Origin: UBA12170 sp964293475
GTDB taxonomy: Bacteria > Bacteroidota > Bacteroidia > Bacteroidales > UBA12170
Reading direction: 5' to 3'
Assembly (NCBI GenBank): GCA_964293475.1
Contig: CAXYYJ010000003.1
Span: 62,001 to 126,000, forward strand
Length of the DNA: 64,000 nucleotides
Of the stretch, positions 57,442 to 64,000 are shown piece by piece. The translations under genes were made by a program, and so were the position numbers. The notes below the pieces were generated by a model. That model worked only from the letters and a program-made list of their open reading frames with translations. It was not told the origin of the DNA and ran no database searches. The first letter of the stretch is position 1. Every line of letters begins with the position of its first letter.

Positions 57442-59529
57442 ATGCAAACAAAAACAATATCGACTCAAAAAGGATTTCAATTACAAAGCACCTTGCTGAT
57501 GTTATTCCTTATTTTAAGCTCCGTTTTAATGGCGCAGGTTCAATATACCGACCGAGTTCCTAATGAAGAGTTTTGGGCAAGTAACAGAATGGCCATTGAT
57601 ATAAATAATGACAATGTTCATGATTTTATCCTGTCTTTCAGATTCAAAACCGCTCATAGCTTAAGTGATTATTCAGGGCAGTTAATGATTCAGTCGCTAA
57701 ACGGCAATCAGGTGGCTGTTGAAAACGATAGCGCTGCAGCCTTTGCCGATAATTCTGAAATCCATGCTGGATTGAATTGGTCAGGCGATAGTGTGGTCAA
57801 AATTCAATATGTTTCAACCGAAAGTAATGTGGATATTGGTAACTGGTTGGGGATAAAAACCGGGTATCTGGGCGTAAGAATTAAATCTGACAACGATTAT
57901 CATTACGGTTGGATAAGACTCTATAGAAATTCCATGATATCTACATTTCTACTCGATTATGCTCTGGAGCAAAGTGTTGGGGTTTCTATTATGGCAGGCC
58001 ATGGCATCCCAAATTTGGCCACATCGCTTTCTGCTCAATCAATTGCAAATAACGGTTTGCCATCGGATATAAACATTACAGCAACCCGCGCCATAGCCGA
58101 CTCAATTTTTTACGAATACCGCATGATTATTGCAAAAGCCGATGATAGTTCAGCAAGTAGTCTGACTGAAATGCTGTCGGTAGCAGATAGTTGTTATCGG
58201 CAAGTGACTGTTGACGCTCTCACGAATGAGGAATTGTTTAGTATTCAGCTGGATACTGCTGTATTGGATAAAGATGGAGAGAAATTGGTATCAAATATCA
58301 ACTATGTGGCTCATCTGTTAAATATGGGAAAAAATGCTGCTAACCATGTTTTATCGGTTCCTTCAAAACCTTTTAACATAGGTAAAAAGCTTGAAAGAGC
58401 AAGAAATGTATCAGCAATTGATGTGGATGATAATCAGCAGATTTCCGATGTTTTAGTGAAGTTTAATGTGGATACCATCATGGGGAATTCCTATACTTAC
58501 CGGATTTATTATGGGCTACCTAAGGATATGGATGAATTTACAGTTACTTCGGCTTTGGCACTGGATCAGAATCATTATACATCATTACAAACCGATAACC
58601 TTAACCCATCTGGATTTCTGATTTCAGGCCAAAAAGATATCATGGGAAATGATTTTGTGCCTGGTAGTTTATATAAGGTCAGAGTTTTGAATTTCGCATC
58701 GGAGAATTCCGAAATGTTAAGTGTTCTTTCAGAAACATCGAGAGCATTCTTTATTTCAGAATCAGAAACTTTTACTGCGGGTCAAAAAGAAGGAAACTTT
58801 GTATCGTATTACGAGTGGGATCAGGTTTTTTCTGAAAGGAATTATTGGACTTCAAATTCAAATGATTACTATTACCCATTAGATGTGAACAGAGACGGGG
58901 AAAGTGATTTTTTTGCGGTAGGCGCAAGAAAATATTTAATGAGCATTATCCCGATTCATGAGAATGAAGTTATGATTCATACTGATTATATTCAGGAAAA
59001 ATGGCTGGATGTTCTTGCGGAAGGCGAAAAAATCTCTGACGATAATGTCTGGACTTCAGACAAAGCAATTCTGCTCTTTTATTCATTAAGTTTCAGGGAT
59101 ATTACGCATTCCGGATTGATTCCAACTGATTACGATAACACTGATTTTTATATTGCTTTGCGGATAAAAAAATCTGATTCGTGGCAATATGCCTGGCTGA
59201 GATTACAGGGTGAAGGTACTTTTTTGTATTATGTTGAATACGGTATATATGATCAAATGACAGGTAATCAGGAAATTAATGCCAATAAAACACGACTGTC
59301 AATAAGTCCCAACCCCGCCTCCGACAATATTCAGATTACTTCGGGCGATTTGAATTTTTCTAATACTAAAGTGCTGGTTTATAATGTTCTCGGTCAGCAA
59401 ATAGATCATTTTAGCCTGGTTTCTGATTCCTATACTTACCCCGTGAACAATCTTGAAAAAGGCATGTATTACCTCGTTCTTGTTCAGGATGGTAGCAGAA
59501 CTGAATCGCATAAATTTCTGGTAGAATAG
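57442..59529 (+). CDS. Secreted T9SS protein, second of two tandem paralogs
   Basis: 695 residues. Signal peptide ends near residue 32 (..LILSSVLMAQ). Same plan as the preceding protein: an early VPNEEFWASNRMAIDINNDNVHD (in parts), YHYGWIRLYRN matching YYYAWLRLYF in the paralog, YEYRMIIAKADDSSASSL matching EYRIIISKAQDTS, a second Asp-rich loop LDVNRDGESDFF near 485, and a T9SS end SPNPASDNIQIT .. LEKGMYYLVLVQDGS .. HKFLVE. The first Asp loop keeps D.NND but loses the glycine (DINNDNVHD). The pair arose by tandem duplication and is probably cotranscribed. Confidence 0.83.
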   Translation: MQTKTISTQKGFQLQSTLLMLFLILSSVLMAQVQYTDRVPNEEFWASNRMAIDINNDNVHDFILSFRFKTAHSLSDYSGQLMIQSLNGNQVAVENDSAAAFADNSEIHAGLNWSGDSVVKIQYVSTESNVDIGNWLGIKTGYLGVRIKSDNDYHYGWIRLYRNSMISTFLLDYALEQSVGVSIMAGHGIPNLATSLSAQSIANNGLPSDINITATRAIADSIFYEYRMIIAKADDSSASSLTEMLSVADSCYRQVTVDALTNEELFSIQLDTAVLDKDGEKLVSNINYVAHLLNMGKNAANHVLSVPSKPFNIGKKLERARNVSAIDVDDNQQISDVLVKFNVDTIMGNSYTYRIYYGLPKDMDEFTVTSALALDQNHYTSLQTDNLNPSGFLISGQKDIMGNDFVPGSLYKVRVLNFASENSEMLSVLSETSRAFFISESETFTAGQKEGNFVSYYEWDQVFSERNYWTSNSNDYYYPLDVNRDGESDFFAVGARKYLMSIIPIHENEVMIHTDYIQEKWLDVLAEGEKISDDNVWTSDKAILLFYSLSFRDITHSGLIPTDYDNTDFYIALRIKKSDSWQYAWLRLQGEGTFLYYVEYGIYDQMTGNQEINANKTRLSISPNPASDNIQITSGDLNFSNTKVLVYNVLGQQIDHFSLVSDSYTYPVNNLEKGMYYLVLVQDGSRTESHKFLVE

Positions 59530-59584
59530 CTTGAACTTTTTTGCCTTTCTGCGCTTGATTTCTGTTTCCCGGTGGTTCAAAAAA

Positions 59585-59667
59585 GTATTAAATAATCCAC
59601 TATACTGGAGAAATTAGTATTAAATAATCCATTATACTGGAGAAATTAGTATTAAATTATCCGATAG
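59585..59667. repeat. 32-bp tandem repeat before the DUF4143 ATPase gene
   Basis: Unit gtattaaataatccactata + ctggagaaatta at 59585-59616 and 59617-59648 (one change, cca(c/t)tatac), then a partial third unit with changes at 59649-59667. The third unit ends 14 nt before the -7 box, in the -33 region. The stretch ggagaaatta..aaataatcc is an imperfect palindrome. Confidence 0.85.
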
Positions 59668-59681
59668 AACAAATTTTATTT

Positions 59682-59689
59682 TATCTTTG
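59682..59689 (+). promoter_or_regulatory. -7 promoter box TATCTTTG for the DUF4143 ATPase gene
   Basis: Perfect TAnnTTTG, 4 nt before the ATG at 59694, suggesting a nearly leaderless transcript under control of the 32-bp repeats. Confidence 0.6.
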
Positions 59690-59693
59690 TTTC

Positions 59694-60827
59694 ATGAAAA
59701 CATTGATAAATAGGAAATTAAACGTAATTCTTGAAAAATTACAAAACCAGGGGAAAGCCATAGTGGTTTTAGGCGCCAGACAGGTAGGAAAAACAACCTT
59801 GCTCAAAAATCTTGGCGAAAATACCGAGGCTGTTCTTTGGCTAAATGCCGATGATGTGACAGTTAGAAACCGACTCAACCTACTATCGGTCGATGCTTTG
59901 CAGGGAGTTATTGGAAATTACAGAACTGTAATTATTGATGAAATACAGAGGCTCGAAAACTCTGGATTGTTACTCAAGATTCTGGTGGATCATTTTAAAG
60001 AGGTTCAATTTTATGCTACAGGTTCGTCATCTCTCGAAATTGGCGATAAAATATTTGAACCCATGACAGGCAGAGCCTTTATACTTCATCTATATCCATT
60101 CACCTTCTCCGAATTGTATGCCGGTTTATCACCATTTGAATGGGAACAAAAGCTCGACTTTCATATGGTTTATGGAAATTATCCCGAAGTCACCCAGAAA
60201 CACGACATAGCCGAAATTATATTGAATAACCTGTCGCAGCAGTACTTGTATAAAGATATGCTGATATGGAAAGATATCCGAAAACCAGACTTACTTGATA
60301 AACTGCTGAAATTGCTGTCGTACCAGGTGGGCTCCGAAGTTTCAACCACCGAGCTGGCCAATCAACTTAAAATAAAGGCAGAAACTGTGGAGAATTATAT
60401 CGATTTACTTGAAAAGGCTTTTGTGATTTTCAGGCTCAGGGCTTATTCTACCAATCCCCGCAAAGAAATAAGTAAAATGAATAAAGTGTTTTTTTGGGAC
60501 AATGGTATCAGAAATGCCGTGATTGGCGATTTTCGGCCACTTACAAGCAGAACAGATCAGGGTGCTTTGTTCGAAAACCTGATGATAAGTGAGCGACAGA
60601 AAAACAACGCCTGGAAGTTTCAGCAAAGCACAGGTTATTTCTGGAGGAATTACAACCAAAGTGAAGTGGATTATATCGAAAAAACAACCACCACGCTCTC
60701 CGCTTTTGAGTTCAAATGGAATACACTAAAATCGCATAAGGTCACTCAGGCTTTCGTTAATCTGTACCCCGATGCGCAAACTAAGGTTATTACCCCCATG
60801 AATATGTTGGAATTTATCAACTATTGA
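59694..60827 (+). CDS. AAA_14/DUF4143-type ATPase
   Basis: 377 residues. P-loop GARQVGKTT with Lys33 and Thr34, Walker B VIIDEIQRLEN near 80, and FYATGSSSLEI, MTGRAFILHLYPFTFSEL, all hallmarks of the AAA_14 domain. The C-terminal half is DUF4143: SYQVGSEVSTTELANQL winged helix near 220, KVFFWDNGIRNAV near 265 and YFWRNYNQSEVDYIE, a PD-(D/E)XK-like nuclease pattern where E-V-D-Y and FEFKW may form the site. Such genes are abundant and mobile in Bacteroidota, with no settled role. The neighbouring 32-bp repeats look like its control region. Confidence 0.88.
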   Translation: MKTLINRKLNVILEKLQNQGKAIVVLGARQVGKTTLLKNLGENTEAVLWLNADDVTVRNRLNLLSVDALQGVIGNYRTVIIDEIQRLENSGLLLKILVDHFKEVQFYATGSSSLEIGDKIFEPMTGRAFILHLYPFTFSELYAGLSPFEWEQKLDFHMVYGNYPEVTQKHDIAEIILNNLSQQYLYKDMLIWKDIRKPDLLDKLLKLLSYQVGSEVSTTELANQLKIKAETVENYIDLLEKAFVIFRLRAYSTNPRKEISKMNKVFFWDNGIRNAVIGDFRPLTSRTDQGALFENLMISERQKNNAWKFQQSTGYFWRNYNQSEVDYIEKTTTTLSAFEFKWNTLKSHKVTQAFVNLYPDAQTKVITPMNMLEFINY

Positions 60828-60860
60828 TAAACACAGGTCCCATTTTTATAAGCTTTTCCA

Positions 60861-60868
60861 TATCTTTG
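60861..60868 (+). promoter_or_regulatory. recF -7 promoter box TATCTTTG
   Basis: Perfect TAnnTTTG ending 23 nt before the recF ATG at 60892. Confidence 0.65.
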
Positions 60869-60891
60869 AGGCTTGAACCGAAAAAAGCATC

Positions 60892-62004
60892 ATGCACCTT
60901 AAGCAACTCAAATTCACCAATTTTAAAAACTATGAGGAGGGAGAAATGGAATTTTCACCCAAAATCAACTGCTTTATTGGGAATAACGGAGTGGGGAAAA
61001 CAAATATCCTCGATGCCATCTATTACCTCAGTTTTTGCAAAAGCTATTTCACATCGGTCGATGCACAGAACATCCGCCACAGTCAGGATTTTTTCTCCAT
61101 CCATGGATTTTATCAGCAGGCGGGGGGCTCCAACGAGAAGGTTCAGTGCATTCTGAAACCCAATAAAAAAAAGTATTTCAAGCTCAACGACAAGGAATAC
61201 GAGCGCCTGAGCGACCATATCGGGCTCATTCCGCTGGTAATGATTTCTCCCTACGACCGCGACCTTATTAATAACCACAGCGATGTGCGCCGGAAATATC
61301 TCGATGGTGTTATTTCGCAGTTTAACGCGTTGTATCTGAGCAATCTGATGAACTATAACCGCGTTCTCGTTCAACGAAATGCCTTGCTCAAAACCTTTTG
61401 GGAAAACCGCTATTTCGATGCCGATTTGCTGGAGATGTGGGACAATAAATTGGTGGATCTGGGGCAGCAAATTTATGAGGTCAGAGCCGAATTTATTAAG
61501 GATTTTCTCCCCATTTTTCAGCGATATTTCGAAGTCATCAGCGAAGGGAAGGAGCAAGTGGGACTCGATTATATTTCGCAGCTCGCCGAGTCACCGTTTC
61601 AGCAATTGCTGAAGGAGAGTCTGCCCAAAGACCAGTCAAGCCGTTTCACCAATTCGGGCATTCACAAAGACGATCTGGAGTTTCTTCTGGGGGGCTATCC
61701 GCTGAAAAAGTATGGATCTCAGGGACAGCAAAAATCGTTTGTCATTGCCATAAAACTGGCTCAGTTTGAATATATGCGGCTCATTAAAAATCAAAAACCC
61801 ATTTTGCTTCTCGACGATATTTTTGATAAGCTTGACGAACGGCGGGTGCATCAAATCGTAAAGTTGGTGAACGAAGACGAGTTTGGACAAGTCTTTATCA
61901 CCGATACCCAACAGGAGCGCATTGAGCAGATTTTTGTAAACCATCAAATCGATCATCGCATATTTCGCATTGAAAATCAACAAATTTCACTACTAAACCC
62001 ATAG
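60892..62004 (+). CDS. recF: DNA replication and repair protein RecF
   Basis: 370 residues, usual length. SMC-like ATPase that loads RecA at gaps: N-terminal MHLKQLKFTNFKNYEEGEME, Walker A GNNGVGKT (30-37), signature region GSQGQQKSFVIAIKLAQ near 280, Walker B PILLLDDIFDKLDERR and QVFITDTQ. Followed 4 nt later by the DciA-like gene. dnaA, dnaN and gyrB are not nearby, so the classical replication-origin cluster is not preserved here. Confidence 0.96.
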   Translation: MHLKQLKFTNFKNYEEGEMEFSPKINCFIGNNGVGKTNILDAIYYLSFCKSYFTSVDAQNIRHSQDFFSIHGFYQQAGGSNEKVQCILKPNKKKYFKLNDKEYERLSDHIGLIPLVMISPYDRDLINNHSDVRRKYLDGVISQFNALYLSNLMNYNRVLVQRNALLKTFWENRYFDADLLEMWDNKLVDLGQQIYEVRAEFIKDFLPIFQRYFEVISEGKEQVGLDYISQLAESPFQQLLKESLPKDQSSRFTNSGIHKDDLEFLLGGYPLKKYGSQGQQKSFVIAIKLAQFEYMRLIKNQKPILLLDDIFDKLDERRVHQIVKLVNEDEFGQVFITDTQQERIEQIFVNHQIDHRIFRIENQQISLLNP

Positions 62005-62008
62005 CGCT

Positions 62009-62302
62009 ATGTTTTCCGGACAAAAAGAAATAAAATTAGGCGATGCCATCAAGGAGTTTCTAAAGGAAATGCATATTGATGAAAAAGTAGACGAAGTTCG
62101 CGCTTTGGAAGCATGGGAGCGCATGATGGGAGAACACATCAACAACCGCATTATAAGCAAACGAATTTCCAAATCCATTCTCTATATCCACCTCGATTCG
62201 GCAGCACTACGCTACGAGCTAACCTTTCGCCGCGAGGAGCTGAAAAATGCCATCAACAAAACCGTGGGAAAACCTGTGGTAAAGGATATTGTGTTCACAT
62301 AG
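62009..62302 (+). CDS. DUF721 / DciA-like protein
   Basis: 97 residues. KLGDAIKEFLKEMHIDEKVDEVR, ALEAWERMMGEHINNRIIS and SKSILYIHLDSAALRYELTFR (each read in pieces) are the conserved pattern of DUF721, whose member DciA loads the replicative helicase in bacteria lacking DnaC. Linkage to recF, 4 nt away, is typical. It ends the operon; a bidirectional terminator lies 40 nt downstream. Confidence 0.9.
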   Translation: MFSGQKEIKLGDAIKEFLKEMHIDEKVDEVRALEAWERMMGEHINNRIISKRISKSILYIHLDSAALRYELTFRREELKNAINKTVGKPVVKDIVFT

Positions 62303-62341
62303 TGGTCGGCAACTTACAAACCAGAAACATGATAAAATAAA

Positions 62342-62369
62342 AAAAGCGAAGCCCGCAGACTTCGCTTTT
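62342..62369. terminator. Bidirectional terminator between recF operon and last gene
   Basis: aaaagcgaag (62342-62351) and cttcgctttt (62360-62369) are exact reverse complements with an 8-nt loop; A- and T-runs serve both strands. Confidence 0.88.
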
Positions 62370-62388
62370 CGATTTATATTGGGTAGAA

Positions 62389-64000
62389 CTATTTCACCAC
62401 AATTTTTCTAACTTTACCATAATCGTCGGTTCCGAACCGCACAATGTAAACGCCTTTGGGTGCGTAGGACATATCGATATCGTAGGTGTAATTTCCATTG
62501 GCTTTTACAACTCTGTTATGAATAACACATTGTCCCATAGCATTATGCACATCAATTCGCAAGGGTTTTTCATATTCTTCGGTAACGAGCAAAGCTCTGA
62601 AATGATTGTTGCCCAAAGAGGTAACACTCATTTCGGCATTTTGAACAGGAGTTGGTTCAATTCCGATGGGAAGAATAACGTTCACCATATAATCTTCGGT
62701 TTCGCCACCTTCTAAAATATCTTCGCAAGCATCTTCATCACCAATTGGCACTATCCAGCTAAGCTTAACGCGAAGCAAATGCTCCCCTAAATTAGCTCCT
62801 TCGGGAACCACCAAATCGTTGGTAACGGTATAATTTCCAGCACCTTGTCCGGCACCTACTATAAAACCACTCACCACTTCATCGGCGGCAAAGGTAAAAT
62901 CGTCGTTAAAGTCAATCCAAACCTTAACATACTGATTGCCAAATCCGGTTGACAAGGTGAAATCGTTAGTACTGTTCACATCCAAATCGGTGGAAAGATT
63001 CACGTAATCGCCGTAGCCATTGGCTGAACATTCAGATACGTTTGCAATGGTGCCCAACTGAAAGAGCTCAATGGCATGACCACCGCCGCAATTAGATGCT
63101 GGCAGGCAATTGCTGTTTACAACTACTTGATTAACTGTATCGTTGTTCATGTCAATATCGTTATTCAGCGAAGTGAAGGCTTGCATATTATGAACCCCAA
63201 AAACCGACATATCCACAGTTTGAGAGAAGGTAAACTCGTGAGTTTCGCCCATTTGAACAGTTCCCGAAAGGCTTTCTGTAACCAGAGTTCCATCGGCAAT
63301 ATATGAAACATCGAAATTTGACTGGGGTTGGGTTCCGTAATTTTTAACCTGTACCACCACACTTTCATTGCTTGTTAAATTCTCACCCGAAGTTGGAGAC
63401 ACAATGACTTCAATACCCAAATCGTTGGGGCCTAAGAATTTAACTACTGCTGTTGCTGTATCATTGGCAATATCCTCATCCATATCGAGCGAGGTGAATG
63501 CTTTGATGGTATAGGACTGACCCATAATGCTCAAATCAGCGGTTTGGGCAAAAGTAAACGACTCGTAACCCTGGGAAATAAGTGTTGAAGTGAAGGTTTC
63601 AGAAACTACATCTCCACCGTCAATTTGATAACTTACTGTAAAATTGGATTGTTCGGCTTCTCCGCCATTAAAAACAGTAACGGTAATAGCTTCGGCATCG
63701 GTTAAAGAACCAGTAACGGGAGAAGTAATTTCGCTCACGCCCAGGTCGTTGATATAATCGGGGGCAATTTGAAAAACACCCACCACATCGGTTCTGGCGC
63801 CAGCATTAAAATATTCGGCAATATGCCAGAAAGTTTTGTCATTGGTGGGATCCACGGTTAAGTGAACATAATCGGCCAAACGGTTCGATGGGTCGTTGGT
63901 AGTACTTTGAGCCAAAAGTGTCTCATCAATGGTCATTTGACCGAGTGGGTCGTTGGCATATCTTCCGGTATAATAAATGGCAATTTTTTCGGTGGAACTC
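62389..64000 (-). CDS. Secreted CARDB/GEVED protein with T9SS sorting domain, N-terminus missing
   Basis: The frame ends at 62389 and is still open at 64000, upstream of the ATG at 63936 (readable residues SSTEKIAIYYTGRYANDPLG precede it), so the gene continues outside the window; 537 codons are visible. Order of parts: end of an upstream domain with TNDKTFWHIAEYF, two CARDB-type Ig-like repeats (about 'LGVSEITSPVTGSLTDAEAITV' in parts and 'LGIEVIVSPTSGENLTSNE'), a GEVED domain (YVKVWIDFNDDFTF .. GETEDYMVNVI) and a T9SS type A end (YDIDMSYAPKGVYIVRFGTDDYGK, in parts, ending RKIVVK). Large exported protein, possibly a peptidase or adhesin whose catalytic part lies upstream. Confidence 0.88.
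   Translation of the reverse strand, partial: SSTEKIAIYYTGRYANDPLGQMTIDETLLAQSTTNDPSNRLADYVHLTVDPTNDKTFWHIAEYFNAGARTDVVGVFQIAPDYINDLGVSEITSPVTGSLTDAEAITVTVFNGGEAEQSNFTVSYQIDGGDVVSETFTSTLISQGYESFTFAQTADLSIMGQSYTIKAFTSLDMDEDIANDTATAVVKFLGPNDLGIEVIVSPTSGENLTSNESVVVQVKNYGTQPQSNFDVSYIADGTLVTESLSGTVQMGETHEFTFSQTVDMSVFGVHNMQAFTSLNNDIDMNNDTVNQVVVNSNCLPASNCGGGHAIELFQLGTIANVSECSANGYGDYVNLSTDLDVNSTNDFTLSTGFGNQYVKVWIDFNDDFTFAADEVVSGFIVGAGQGAGNYTVTNDLVVPEGANLGEHLLRVKLSWIVPIGDEDACEDILEGGETEDYMVNVILPIGIEPTPVQNAEMSVTSLGNNHFRALLVTEEYEKPLRIDVHNAMGQCVIHNRVVKANGNYTYDIDMSYAPKGVYIVRFGTDDYGKVRKIVVK

Noticed and set aside
60955..61557. 200-codon antisense frame within recF
   Set aside because: Shadow of recF; all conserved motifs are in the plus-strand frame.
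60892..62302. Replication origin near recF
   Set aside because: dnaA, dnaN and gyrB are absent and I found no cluster of DnaA boxes nearby.

Overview
The window looks like chromosomal DNA of a member of the phylum Bacteroidota, most likely a Bacteroidales/Marinilabiliales-type or related lineage; rank below phylum is a guess. Reasons: secreted proteins ending in type IX secretion (T9SS type A) sorting domains (five clear ones plus a partial one at the right edge), a GldA-type ABC ATPase, a TonB receptor + DUF4249 pair, a YfiR-type operon with a TonB receptor, a Reg_prop/Y_Y_Y two-component kinase, a 7TM-HD (PgpH) protein, and many copies of the Bacteroidota -7 promoter box TAnnTTTG placed about 20-25 nt before starts. 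Shine-Dalgarno sequences are rare, and I see no rRNA, tRNA, CRISPR array, transposase or phage genes.

Layout. 1-2000: two secreted-protein genes and a repeat-rich gene-free stretch. 2-6.2 kb: ahcY, a membrane-anchored MutS-like ATPase and a small secreted protein. 6.3-14.6 kb: two signalling modules in a row, YfiR / TonB receptor / HAMP histidine kinase, then a periplasmic-propeller histidine kinase with its LuxR-type regulator. 14.7-21 kb: secreted protein plus lipoprotein, thioredoxin-like protein, an AAA ATPase behind a striking triple operator-like repeat, a nitronate monooxygenase-like protein and a PNGase F-fold protein. 21.1-25.2 kb: MacA-like / FtsX permease / TolC export operon lacking its ATPase. 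25.2-31 kb: rnc-fabF-acpP, purN, a polytopic membrane protein and phoH. 30.9-36.2 kb: a five-gene Lol-like cassette (LolA-like carrier, two FtsX permeases, LolD-like ATPase, beta-barrel). 36.5-39.2 kb: a BNR-type secreted protein and gldA. 39.25-39.56 kb: two almost identical tandem units, each a promoter box plus a roughly 90-nt segment plus a strong terminator, which I read as twin small-RNA genes. 39.9-43.2 kb: a 28-codon ORF, TonB receptor and DUF4249 lipoprotein. 43.3-51 kb: YgiQ radical SAM protein, a pair of DUF3857/transglutaminase-fold proteins (one with its catalytic triad apparently lost), and a fused double ABC ATPase. 51-55 kb: comF, PgpH-type HD phosphohydrolase, NlpC/P60 peptidase and a 37-bp minisatellite. 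55.3-62.3 kb: two tandem paralogous T9SS proteins, a DUF4143-type AAA ATPase behind 32-bp repeats, recF and a DciA-like (DUF721) gene. 62.4-64 kb: a truncated CARDB/GEVED secreted protein.

Most genes are ordinary Bacteroidota housekeeping, envelope and export functions. The parts least explained by known families are the twin sRNA-like units, the tandem-repeat promoters in front of two unrelated AAA ATPases, the Lol-like cassette with a private beta-barrel, and the active/inactive transglutaminase-fold pair.
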